Shown here piece by piece: positions 8,030-15,989 of a stretch of DNA of 42,602 nucleotides. The notes beneath the pieces were generated by a model, which worked only from the letters and a program-made list of their open reading frames with translations, made no database searches and had not been told where the DNA came from. Each line of letters opens with the position of its first letter. The first letter of the stretch is position 1. Made by a program: the position numbers and the translations under genes. The DNA lies in NCBI GenBank assembly GCA_937916565.1, contig CALFSR010000115.1, forward strand, positions 1 to 42,602, given 5' to 3'. This stretch comes from an uncultured Bacillota bacterium. Lineage in GTDB: Bacteria; Bacillota; Limnochordia; Limnochordales; ZCTH02-B6.

Positions 8030-8497
8030 TTAAAACTCGGCCGCCAGGTGTGCCCTGGCCACCATGTCCTGCGGGATCGCCACCTGGCCCGCATCCGTGT
8101 CCAGCACGACCGCGCCGCCGGAAAGGCCGACCAACCGGCCTTGCCAGTTGCGCCGCCCTTCGTAGGGGGCAAAGGTCCGAACGTGGACCAGCCGTCCGGC
8201 AAATCGTTCATAATCCTCCGGCCGCTTGAGCGGCCGCTCGATGCCCGGCGACGACACCTCCAGGCTGTAGCTGGTGGGGATCGGATCCAGTTCATCGAGC
8301 TTCTCGCCCAATGCGCGGCTTGCCGCTTGGCAATCGTCCAGCGTCACGCCGCCGGGCTTGTCGATAAACACCCGCAGCACCCAGCCGCCGCCCTCGCGGC
8401 GGTACTCCACGTCCACGAGCTCCAGGCCCAACCCTTTCATCAGCGCTTCCGCCACCGGCGTCACCGCGGCGACAACGTCCCGCGCCCCCACAGCCAC
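8030..8497 (-). CDS. rimP: Ribosome maturation factor RimP
   Basis: Cytosolic factor for 30S subunit maturation, first gene of the nusA-infB unit in most bacteria. Residues 1-155 cover the N-terminal alpha/beta domain (VTPVAEALMKGLGLELVDVEYRR is longer than quoted motifs need; the GLGLELVDVEY core is at about 22-32), the conserved SLEVSSPGIERPLKRPEDY segment near 78-96, and an SH3-like C-terminal domain. The start is GTG 8495-8497; a second GTG at 8489-8491 has better spacing to the GAGGGGA ribosome site and is an equal alternative. The gene ends 23 bases before nusA. Upstream lies a leader of about 110 bases with a strong promoter and two hairpins. Confidence 0.95.
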   Translation of the reverse strand: MAVGARDVVAAVTPVAEALMKGLGLELVDVEYRREGGGWVLRVFIDKPGGVTLDDCQAASRALGEKLDELDPIPTSYSLEVSSPGIERPLKRPEDYERFAGRLVHVRTFAPYEGRRNWQGRLVGLSGGAVVLDTDAGQVAIPQDMVARAHLAAEF

Positions 8498-8513
8498 TCC
8501 CCTCTCGTCCTCG

Positions 8514-8530
8514 GCGGGCTTTCAGCCCGC
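8514..8530 (-). other. Short perfect hairpin in the rimP leader
   Basis: GCGGGCT and AGCCCGC form a perfect seven-base-pair stem with a three-base loop, 17 bases upstream of the rimP start and just before its ribosome site. There is no T-run after it on the minus strand, so it is not a classical terminator. It could influence ribosome access. What it does is inference. Confidence 0.5.
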
Positions 8531-8558
8531 GGCCCCCTGCAATCGGCCTAACATGAAC

Positions 8559-8585
8559 GAAAGAGTGGGGGGTCCCCACTCTTTC
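8559..8585 (-). terminator. Perfect 12-bp hairpin: polC terminator or rimP-leader attenuator
   Basis: GAAAGAGTGGGG (8559-8570) and CCCCACTCTTTC (8574-8585) pair perfectly around a three-base loop. On the minus strand the stem is followed by CGTTCATGTT, so the T-run is weak. The hairpin lies 67 bases beyond the polC stop and also about 20 bases downstream of the start point expected from the promoter at 8614-8642. It may thus end polC transcription, act as an attenuator within the rimP-nusA leader, or both. The stem is seen; the role is inferred. Confidence 0.55.
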
Positions 8586-8613
8586 CCGAAGGCACGTGTC
8601 AGCAACCGCGTAA

Positions 8614-8642
8614 AGTATACCACCAACGCTGGCGATTGACAA
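8614..8642 (-). promoter_or_regulatory. Sigma-A-type promoter of the rimP-nusA-infB unit
   Basis: On the minus strand TTGTCA (8637-8642) and TATACT (8614-8619) are separated by exactly 17 bases, each matching five of six consensus positions. The expected start point is near 8607, giving a leader of about 110 bases before rimP. The -35 box begins only 10 bases after the polC stop codon. It explains how rimP-nusA can be transcribed independently of polC. Confidence 0.78.
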
Positions 8643-8652
8643 CATGTGTTCC

Positions 8653-11600
8653 CTAAAAAAGTGTCAATTGATCCGTCTCCGGCAGCCCTTCCAGGCTCCC
8701 ATGCTGTTTGAGGGTATCCACCACGCTGCGGGTCACACGCGCCCGGCGGCGCAGGTCCTCGATCGAAGTAAACGGACCTTCGGCCCGCGCCTGCGCGATG
8801 GCCTCGGCCGCCGCCGCACCGACTCCCTGCAGGGCGGACAACGGCGGCAAGAGCCCGTGGGGCGTGATGCGAAACCGCTTTGGGTCGGACTCATACAGGT
8901 GCACCCTCAGGAACTTGATCCCCCGGGCCATGGCCTCAAGAACGACCTCCATGATCGTGACCATGCTCTTGTCCCGGGCCGTCGCCTCGCCCCCCTTGCG
9001 CTCCACCGCCTCGATGGCCCGGCGGATCGCCTCCCGGCCTTGGGCAACCAGTTCGGCGTCGTATTCCTCCGCGCGCACGGAAAGGTACGCCGCGTAGAAA
9101 GCCTCGGGGTAGTGCACCTTAAAGTACGCGATGCGGAAGGCCATCATCACATACGCCGCGGCGTGGGCCTTGGGGAACATGTAACTGATCTTCTGGCATG
9201 AGTCGATGTACCACTGGGGCAGCCCGTGCTTGCGCATGAGCTCCTCGTCTTCGGGCTTCAGGCCTTTGCCCTTGCGCACCTGCTCCATGATGCGAAACGC
9301 GGCGCCGGACTCCATGCCCTTTTGTATAAGGTAGATCATGATGTCGTCCCGGGTGGCGATGACCTGCGGGAGCGTAGCGACGCCTTGACGGATCAAGTCT
9401 TGGGCATTGTTGGTCCACACGTTGGTCCCGTGGGACAAGCCGCTTATGCGCACGAGTTCCGCGAAAGTCTTAGGCCGCGTTTCCTCCAACATCTGCCGGA
9501 CAAACCGCGTGCCAAACTCCGGAATGCCGAGGGTCCCGACGCTCCCCATGCCGTCGTCGGGCAACCCGAGCGTCCGGGTACTGCTGAAGATGGCCATCGT
9601 GTCCGGGTCGTCCAAGGGCACCCGCCGGACGTTGACGCCGGTAATGTCCTGCAGCATGCGCAACACTGTCGGATCATCGTGCCCGAGTATGTCGAGCTTG
9701 ACCAAGTTGTCGTGGAGCGCGTGGAAGTCGAAGTGGGTAGTGACGACGCCTGCGTCCCGGTCGTTGGCCGGGTACTGCACCGGCGTGAACTCATGAATGT
9801 CGCGCCCGCGCGGCACGACGATCAGGCCGCCGGGGTGCTGGCCGGTGGTACGGCGCACCCCCGAGCAACCCCGGACGAGCCGGTTGATTTCCGCATTGCG
9901 CGCCTCGCGCCCGATGGACTCGAGGAACTTGCGCACATAGCCGTACGCGGTCCTCTCGGCAAGGGTCGCGGTCGTGCCGGCGCGATACACGTTCTCCTTT
10001 CCGAGCAGCTCTTCGGCGTACCGGTGGGCTTCGGCCTGGTACTCGCCGGAGAAGTTCAAGTCGATGTCGGGCACCTTGTCGCCGTGGAAACCCATGAAGG
10101 TTTCAAAGGGAATGTCGAAGCCGTCTTTTTCGAGGGCCGTCCCGCACTGCGGGCACGCCCGGGCGGGCAGGTCGACCCCTGCGCCGACGCTGCCGTCGGT
10201 GAAAAACTGCGACCAGCGGCACGTGGGGCAGACATAGTGCGGCGGGAGCGGGTTGACCTCCGTGATCTCGCACAAGGTAGCCACCAGGGACGAGCCGACC
10301 GACCCCCGGGAACCGACGAGATAGCCGTCCTCCAGCGACTTGCGCACGAGCTTGTGGGCGATATAGTACAGGGGCGCGTAGCCGTTGTCGATAATGGACC
10401 GCAGTTCGCGCTCGACCCGGGCCGCCACGATCTCCGGCAGCGGATCGCCGTAGCGCTGCCGGGCGCGGTCTTGTGCCATACGGGCGATCGCGTCCGCCGC
10501 CTCGGGCAGATCAGGCGTGTGCAGACCCGGTGGCACAGGTTCCATGAACTCGCATTCCTCGGCCACGCGGTTGGGGTTGACGATGACGACTTCCCGGGCC
10601 GTCTCCTCACCCAAGTAGGCAAACTCGGCCAGCATCTCCCGGGTCGTGCGGAAGTACAACTGCGACGGCCGCTCGGCCGTGCTGAAGCCATGGCCCGCCA
10701 TGAGAATGCGGCGGATGATCTCGTCCTCGGGGTGTACGAAGTGGGCGTCGGAGGTGGCGACCACAGGCTTTCCGAGCCGCCGCCCAAGCTCGACGATGCG
10801 CCGGTTGATGTCCCGCAGCGCCTCGACGCCAGGCACTTTGCCCTCGTCGACGAGAAAGCGGTTGTTGTCCACGGGCTGTATCTCCAGGTAGTCGTAAAAC
10901 CTTGCCCGCTCCAGGAGTTGCTCCTCGCTCTCGCCGTTCAAGATCGCCTGGTACAGTTCCCCCGCCTCGCACGCCGAGCCGAGGATAAGGCCTTCCCGAC
11001 GCTTCTCCAGCTCGCTGCGGGGGATGCGCGGGTTCCGGTAGAAATGGTACAGGTGCGAGATGGACACTAGTTCATACAGATGGCGCAACCCCTGGCGGTT
11101 CTTGGCGAGGATGACGATGTGGTACGAGCGGCTCTTCGCGTCAGGATCGTCGACGAGGTAGCCTTCCATGCCGTAGATGAGCTTGATGCCTGCGGCCTTG
11201 GCCGCCTGGTGCGCCTCGGGGAAGGCGTGGATGACGCCGTGGTCGGTGATGGCGACCGCCGGATGCCCCCATGCCGCGGCCTGGCGGATGACGGCCACCG
11301 TGTCGGCGGCTCCGTCCAGGCTGCTCATCTTGGTGTGCAGGTGCAGCTCCACCCGCTTCTCCGGGTGGTCGTCGATCCGCCGCGGCACGTCCGCCCGCAT
11401 GATGTCGTCGGCGTTGAGCACGAGTTCATGGGTGAACCGGTCAAACTCTACCCGCCCCCGCACCTTAAGCCCGGTGCCGACCGGCAGCGGCTGGGCCAGG
11501 GGAGAATCGTCGCCCCGGGCAAAAGCCTTCACCGTAATGGAGTCGGTAAAGTCCGTCAGGTCGAAGCTGACCAGCTGCCCACCCCGCACCGGACGCGCAT

Positions 11601-12324
11601 CCCATGTCATGACTTCCCCGGTCACAATCACGTGCCGCCGGTCTTCCTTGAGCTCGGCCAAAGGGACGGGATCGCCGGAGAACTCCTTGCCCAAGAGCAC
11701 CGGACCGGCCTGACTGCCGCCGTTTCCGTTGTTCTGTGATTTGCCGTTTCCGCTGCTCCCGCGGCCGTTGCCGGGGACGGGCGGAAGGGCCGCCGCGAGC
11801 GCCATGAGGCGCTCCATATACGCCTCGTAGTCGTCGACAGGGTCGGCATCCTCCGCTTCGGAGTCGGGTTCCTGTTCGCCCGCTGCCAGCGTCCCGGCAG
11901 GCGGAATATCGCCCCAAGGCACGTCGGTGCCTTCGAAGTCATCACCGGTGGAAGGCAAGCGTGTCGCCTGCCCATCCTGCTGCGGCGAAGTCGGGTCCAG
12001 CGGCTCTCCCCCATCGCCCCGGCGTGAGAGCGGCGCCGGTACGGCTCCTTGGCCGCTTCCGGCGTCCCGAGTCACGGCCACCAAGCGCACCCGGCGGACG
12101 CCCGGCGCCATGGCCAAAAGGCGCGCCTCGACCTGCGCGGCGACGGGCGCGGCTAGGCAAGCCGGCTCGCCTTCCACGTACAGCCGCCACTCGCCCGCGT
12201 CGGTATCGACCTCGATCCGGTACAGGCGCACCTCTCCGGGCGCGCGCCCGGAGTCCCCCAGGTGCGCCGCCAGCGATTCCAAGAGCGGCGCCGCGTGCTC
12301 TGGCTCGATGATGCAGATACCCAT
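8653..12324 (-). CDS. polC: DNA polymerase III alpha subunit, PolC type, lacking the exonuclease insertion
   Basis: Replicative polymerase of Bacillota. Order: a poorly conserved N-terminal region with a Gly/Asn-rich linker (to about residue 215), an OB domain (about 220-315), the PHP domain (about 325-540), then the polymerase with a Cys2-Cys2 zinc site (CPTC and CPQC) and the catalytic PDIDLNF at 752-758 (D753, D755). PolC normally has a DnaQ-like 3'-5' exonuclease inserted inside PHP after the YG-E-VDD segment. Here the chain goes from YGMEGYLVDD (384-393) straight to SYHIVILAKN (400-409), which is the resumed PHP domain, so the exonuclease is missing; 1223 residues compare with about 1430 in B. 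subtilis. All nine PHP metal ligands are visible. ATG 12322-12324 has GAGGTGA five bases upstream. Confidence 0.97.
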   Translation of the reverse strand: MGICIIEPEHAAPLLESLAAHLGDSGRAPGEVRLYRIEVDTDAGEWRLYVEGEPACLAAPVAAQVEARLLAMAPGVRRVRLVAVTRDAGSGQGAVPAPLSRRGDGGEPLDPTSPQQDGQATRLPSTGDDFEGTDVPWGDIPPAGTLAAGEQEPDSEAEDADPVDDYEAYMERLMALAAALPPVPGNGRGSSGNGKSQNNGNGGSQAGPVLLGKEFSGDPVPLAELKEDRRHVIVTGEVMTWDARPVRGGQLVSFDLTDFTDSITVKAFARGDDSPLAQPLPVGTGLKVRGRVEFDRFTHELVLNADDIMRADVPRRIDDHPEKRVELHLHTKMSSLDGAADTVAVIRQAAAWGHPAVAITDHGVIHAFPEAHQAAKAAGIKLIYGMEGYLVDDPDAKSRSYHIVILAKNRQGLRHLYELVSISHLYHFYRNPRIPRSELEKRREGLILGSACEAGELYQAILNGESEEQLLERARFYDYLEIQPVDNNRFLVDEGKVPGVEALRDINRRIVELGRRLGKPVVATSDAHFVHPEDEIIRRILMAGHGFSTAERPSQLYFRTTREMLAEFAYLGEETAREVVIVNPNRVAEECEFMEPVPPGLHTPDLPEAADAIARMAQDRARQRYGDPLPEIVAARVERELRSIIDNGYAPLYYIAHKLVRKSLEDGYLVGSRGSVGSSLVATLCEITEVNPLPPHYVCPTCRWSQFFTDGSVGAGVDLPARACPQCGTALEKDGFDIPFETFMGFHGDKVPDIDLNFSGEYQAEAHRYAEELLGKENVYRAGTTATLAERTAYGYVRKFLESIGREARNAEINRLVRGCSGVRRTTGQHPGGLIVVPRGRDIHEFTPVQYPANDRDAGVVTTHFDFHALHDNLVKLDILGHDDPTVLRMLQDITGVNVRRVPLDDPDTMAIFSSTRTLGLPDDGMGSVGTLGIPEFGTRFVRQMLEETRPKTFAELVRISGLSHGTNVWTNNAQDLIRQGVATLPQVIATRDDIMIYLIQKGMESGAAFRIMEQVRKGKGLKPEDEELMRKHGLPQWYIDSCQKISYMFPKAHAAAYVMMAFRIAYFKVHYPEAFYAAYLSVRAEEYDAELVAQGREAIRRAIEAVERKGGEATARDKSMVTIMEVVLEAMARGIKFLRVHLYESDPKRFRITPHGLLPPLSALQGVGAAAAEAIAQARAEGPFTSIEDLRRRARVTRSVVDTLKQHGSLEGLPETDQLTLF

Positions 12325-12375
12325 GAGTTCACCTCAGGCGACCGCCGACGACAACGTAATCCGACACGTAGACGA

Positions 12376-12999
12376 TCAACGGACGGACTTGAGGATTTCC
12401 CAATACATGCGCATGCGCGCCCGGAAACCCCGCCACAGCCCCGCCTTTTCTTCCTTCATGACCTGGGCAAGGCCCGGAAGGGGCACCTTGACGACCCGGA
12501 GCCGCTGCTTCTCGGCGTACCGTGATAAAGCGACTTCAACCCCAAACCGGCTCTGCTCAAGCTCCGGGATATCCTCGAGGACCGTGCGGCGCACGGCGCG
12601 CTGACCCGACAGAAAAGGAGCGAGCCGTTGCGCGAGGTCCGTGGCAAGCCGTCCCTGGTCAAACACCCCGACCGTCATGTCGGCATCCCCGCGCCTCACC
12701 GGCTCGACGAGATCCCGGATGTGGGTATAGCGCAACCCCACCAGGTCAGCGTCGAGAAAGAGAATGACCGGGGCCTCGGTCTCCCGGACGCCGGCCATCA
12801 TCGCCCCGCCTTTGCCGACATTTTGCCGGAGCTCGACAACCTTGACCGGATAGCGGCGCGCGACGGCTGCAGTATTGTCCTCGCAGCCGTCGCAGACAAC
12901 CACAACCTCGTCGATGACGGGACTGCGGACCGCGACCCGCAGCACGCGCGCGATGTTGGCGGCCTCGTTGTACGCGGGAACGACAGCGGCTACCTTCAC
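12376..12999 (-). CDS. Family 2 glycosyltransferase
   Basis: Predicted inverting sugar transferase using a nucleotide-sugar donor; acceptor unknown. In 207 residues it shows the GT-A fold signature: KVAAVVPAYNEAANI at residues 2-16, DGCEDNT at 38-44, GKGGAM at 62-67, and the metal-binding FLDADL at 81-86 (D83, D85). A later LSGQRAVRR resembles members related to glucosyl-3-phosphoglycerate synthases, but I would not assign that activity. There are no clear membrane spans. GTG 12997-12999 is chosen because GGAGG lies four bases upstream; a start 60 bases earlier would overlap proS. It begins 29 bases after the proS stop and ends 51 bases before polC, an unusual position. Confidence 0.88.
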   Translation of the reverse strand: MKVAAVVPAYNEAANIARVLRVAVRSPVIDEVVVVCDGCEDNTAAVARRYPVKVVELRQNVGKGGAMMAGVRETEAPVILFLDADLVGLRYTHIRDLVEPVRRGDADMTVGVFDQGRLATDLAQRLAPFLSGQRAVRRTVLEDIPELEQSRFGVEVALSRYAEKQRLRVVKVPLPGLAQVMKEEKAGLWRGFRARMRMYWEILKSVR

Positions 13000-13028
13000 G
13001 GCGCCTCCACTCCCCCGATCACCGCTCC

Positions 13029-14750
13029 TCACGCTCGCGGCATGGCCGCCTCGAGCCACGCGCGGACGCGGTCGACGGCCGCCGCGATCGACACCCGTTC
13101 CTCGAGCTGCCCGTCGCGGCTTTTTAGCTCCACCTGATTCTCCTTAAGGGACTTGGGGCCAATGGTGATGCGAAGCGGGAAACCGAGCAGGTCGGCGTCC
13201 TTGAACTTGACGCCCGCCCGCTCCTCTCGATCGTCGATCACGACCTCGACGCCCGCGGCGCCGAGCTCCCGGTAAAGGTCCTCCGCGACTTGCCGCTGCT
13301 GTTCGTCCTCGTACATGACCGGCACGATGACGACGTGGTACGGTGCGACGCTGACAGGCCAGATGATCCCGTGCTCGTCGTGGTGCTGCTCGATGATGGC
13401 CGCCATCGTCCGGCTGACGCCGATCCCGTAGCAGCCCATGACGATGGGCCGCGCTTCTCCCTGCTCGTCCAAGTAGGTAGCGCCCAACGCCTTTGAGTAC
13501 TTCGTGCCCAATTTGAAGATTTGCCCGACCTCGATGCCCCGTGCCGCCGCAAGGGTGCCGCCGCAGCGCGGGCACGGATCGCCGGCCCCCACCGTCCGGA
13601 TGTCGGCCACCACGTCGGGCCTCCAGTCCCTGCCAGGCTGCACGTGCCGCAAATGCGCGTCGGCGGCGTTGGCGCCCGCCACGGCGTCCTGCACGGCCAC
13701 CGCCCAAGGGTCGGCCACGATGCGGACGCCCGAAAGCCCCACCGGTCCGGCGAAACCGACCGGCGCTCCCGTAACGCGTTCCACCACTGCGGCGCCCGCC
13801 AGGGCCAAGTGGGTCACCCCGAGGACACGCTTCAGCTTAACCTCATTCAACTCGTGGTCGCCTCGAACGACCGCGGCGACGGGGACTCCGTCCGCCTCGT
13901 AGATCAATGTTTTCAGGCACTGATCCGCACCTACCGACAGGGACCGCGAGAGCTCGTCCAGCGTGCGCACGTCCGGCGTCGCCACGGTTTCCGGAGCAGG
14001 CACGTCCGCCGCTCCCTCCGGCTGAGGGGGGGCGACGGCTTCCGCCTTTTCGGTGTTGGCTGCAAAATCGCATTGGGTGCAGTAAACGACGGCGGCCTCG
14101 CCAGCATCCGCCAGCACCATGAACTCGTGGGTCACATCGCCGCCGATCGCGCCGGAGTCGGCCTCCACGGCACGCGCCACCAGGCCGCACCGCCGGAAGA
14201 TACGGCTGTACGCGTCGTACATCTTGCGGTAACTTTCGTCCAGTCCCGCCTCGTCCCGGTCAAATGAGTACAAGTCCTTCATGATGAATTCACGGCCCCG
14301 CATGACCCCAAAACGCGGCCGTATCTCATCACGGTACTTGTTGGCGATCTGGTACAAGAGGAGCGGCAGCTGGCGGTACGACCGCACATCGGCCCGCACG
14401 AGGGCCGTGATCAGCTCCTCGTGGGTCGGCCCCAGGCAAAACTCCCGGCCGTGGCGGTCCTTCAACCGGAACATCTCTTCCCCGTACTCTTCCCAGCGGC
14501 CCGTTTCCCGCCACAGCTCCGCGGGCTGCACGATGGACATGAGCAACTCCTGGCCGCCCTTGGCGTCCATCTCCTCGCGAACGATCTGCATGATCTTGCG
14601 GAGCACCCGCCAGCCCAGGGGCAGGTATGTATACATCCCGGCTGCGGTCTTTCGCATCATGCCGGCCCGCAAAAGGAGCTGGTGGCTGGCGATTTCCGCC
14701 TCGCCGGGGGTCTCCCGCAAGGTGGGCGCCAGAAGCTCAGACATGCGCAT
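13029..14750 (-). CDS. proS: Prolyl-tRNA synthetase (bacterial type with editing domain)
   Basis: Charges tRNA-Pro with proline. The predicted 573 residues have the bacterial ProS layout: class II core with motif 1 near residues 45-75, motif 2 region EFCLGPTHEELITALV near 105-120, an inserted YbaK-type editing domain (about 215-395) that would hydrolyse Ala-tRNA-Pro, the motif 3 region with MGCYGIGVSRTMAAI, and a C-terminal anticodon-binding domain. I chose ATG 14748-14750 because AGGAGG lies nine bases upstream; a second ATG two codons later (14742-14744) is also possible. It follows rseP by 46 bases. In many relatives ispG lies here; it is absent. Confidence 0.96.
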   Translation of the reverse strand: MRMSELLAPTLRETPGEAEIASHQLLLRAGMMRKTAAGMYTYLPLGWRVLRKIMQIVREEMDAKGGQELLMSIVQPAELWRETGRWEEYGEEMFRLKDRHGREFCLGPTHEELITALVRADVRSYRQLPLLLYQIANKYRDEIRPRFGVMRGREFIMKDLYSFDRDEAGLDESYRKMYDAYSRIFRRCGLVARAVEADSGAIGGDVTHEFMVLADAGEAAVVYCTQCDFAANTEKAEAVAPPQPEGAADVPAPETVATPDVRTLDELSRSLSVGADQCLKTLIYEADGVPVAAVVRGDHELNEVKLKRVLGVTHLALAGAAVVERVTGAPVGFAGPVGLSGVRIVADPWAVAVQDAVAGANAADAHLRHVQPGRDWRPDVVADIRTVGAGDPCPRCGGTLAAARGIEVGQIFKLGTKYSKALGATYLDEQGEARPIVMGCYGIGVSRTMAAIIEQHHDEHGIIWPVSVAPYHVVIVPVMYEDEQQRQVAEDLYRELGAAGVEVVIDDREERAGVKFKDADLLGFPLRITIGPKSLKENQVELKSRDGQLEERVSIAAAVDRVRAWLEAAMPRA

Positions 14751-14796
14751 CTGGGAAATCCTCCTTGTTTCCCGCCGCACCGGTCGAGCGGGGGGC

Positions 14797-15885
14797 TCAA
14801 CCAAACAGGCGCGTCAAATCAAGGTAAAACACGACAACCATCAAGGCCAATAGAAGCGTCAAACCGACGAACTGCGCCATGCCCTGATGCTCCGGCTTTA
14901 ACGGCTTGCCCCGCACCGCCTCAATCAGGAGAAACAGGAGCCAACCACCGTCCAGCACCGGAACGGGAAGCAAGTTGACGAGCGCGAGGTTGACGTTCAA
15001 AACAGCCGCGAAGAGAAGCAGGTAGCCGATGCCCGACCGCGCCGACTCGCCGAGCCCCACCACGATGCCGATGGGCCCCGCCACGCTCTCCCGGACCTGT
15101 TCCGCCGGCGTCTGGCCCGTAATGATGCCGCCCAGCCAGCTCAAAAGCGCCGCCGTCCAATCGACGGTATCCCGGGCCGCTCGCACCATGGACTCCCCGA
15201 GCGGCAGCCGTTGCTTCCCGACGGCTCCTCCTCCCATGACGGTGACACCGATAAGCACGCGCCCTGTCTCGGCGTCCAGCGCGGCCCGCACGGGCAGATC
15301 GAGTACGGCGCCGTCCCGCTCCACGGTTAGGACGACCGTCTGGTCCGGGTACTCCTGCAGCGTCGAGCTCAGCTCGGACAAGTTGGCGACGGGCCGACCT
15401 TCCACGGCCACGATCCGGTCTCCGGGCAAGACGCCGGCCGCCGCTGCCGGGCCGCCGGGAAGCACGTCGGCGACCGCGAAAGGCACGGTGACCGCCGCAT
15501 AAAAGATCACCAGGAGAATGAACGCCAGCACGAAATTTGCCAGCGGTCCCGCAGCGATGATCGCCATCCGCTGCCACAGCGGCTTGCGCTGGAAACTCCG
15601 CTCATCGTCGGCCGGGATGTCTTCTTCCGGATCGACCGCGGGATCCATCCCCGCGAGCTTGACAAACCCGCCCAGCGGAAAGACGCGGACGGAATAGCGG
15701 GTTTCGCCGCGCTTCCACTGCACAAGCGCCCGGCCAAAACCAATGGCGAACTCGTAGACTTTCACGCCGGTCCACCGGGCGACGGCGAAGTGGCCGAGCT
15801 CATGGAAGAGAACAATGGTGCCGAACACGACGGCAAACGGCACCACCCAATCGACGAACCAGGTCCACAACACGAGTGGGTTCAC
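14797..15885 (-). CDS. rseP: Site-2 intramembrane metalloprotease RseP
   Basis: Zinc protease of the cytoplasmic membrane that cleaves membrane-spanning segments of anti-sigma factors and signal-peptide remnants. The HELGH active site is at residues 28-32 in the first membrane helix, and the third ligand aspartate is D312 in VLDGG. A single PDZ domain lies at about 130-215 (VLPGGPAAAAGVLPGDRIVAV is its carboxylate-binding region). Additional hydrophobic spans are near 105-130, 285-310 and 335-355. At 362 residues it is at the short end for Gram-positive members. GTG 15883-15885 has GAGGAG eight bases upstream. It lies in the usual dxr-rseP-proS order. Confidence 0.95.
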   Translation of the reverse strand: MNPLVLWTWFVDWVVPFAVVFGTIVLFHELGHFAVARWTGVKVYEFAIGFGRALVQWKRGETRYSVRVFPLGGFVKLAGMDPAVDPEEDIPADDERSFQRKPLWQRMAIIAAGPLANFVLAFILLVIFYAAVTVPFAVADVLPGGPAAAAGVLPGDRIVAVEGRPVANLSELSSTLQEYPDQTVVLTVERDGAVLDLPVRAALDAETGRVLIGVTVMGGGAVGKQRLPLGESMVRAARDTVDWTAALLSWLGGIITGQTPAEQVRESVAGPIGIVVGLGESARSGIGYLLLFAAVLNVNLALVNLLPVPVLDGGWLLFLLIEAVRGKPLKPEHQGMAQFVGLTLLLALMVVVFYLDLTRLFG

Positions 15886-15989
15886 AACCGGCTCTCCTCT
15901 CTGCAGGCGGCACTTACCGCGGCTATTGCCGGGCCGTCCGCCGGGCGGCCGGTCTTCATCGCCGCAGCCGGCCGCCTACCGGCCCGCCG

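Noticed and set aside
9226..11070. Plus-strand open frame of about 614 codons opposite polC
   Set aside because: Antisense to the conserved PHP and polymerase domains; no motif, no ribosome site, and explained by high third-position GC in polC.
15886..15989. Inverted GGCCGG pieces in the rseP-dxr gap
   Set aside because: Short GC-rich palindromes of five to six bases are expected by chance at this composition, and no T-run follows; nothing supportable is seen in this gap.
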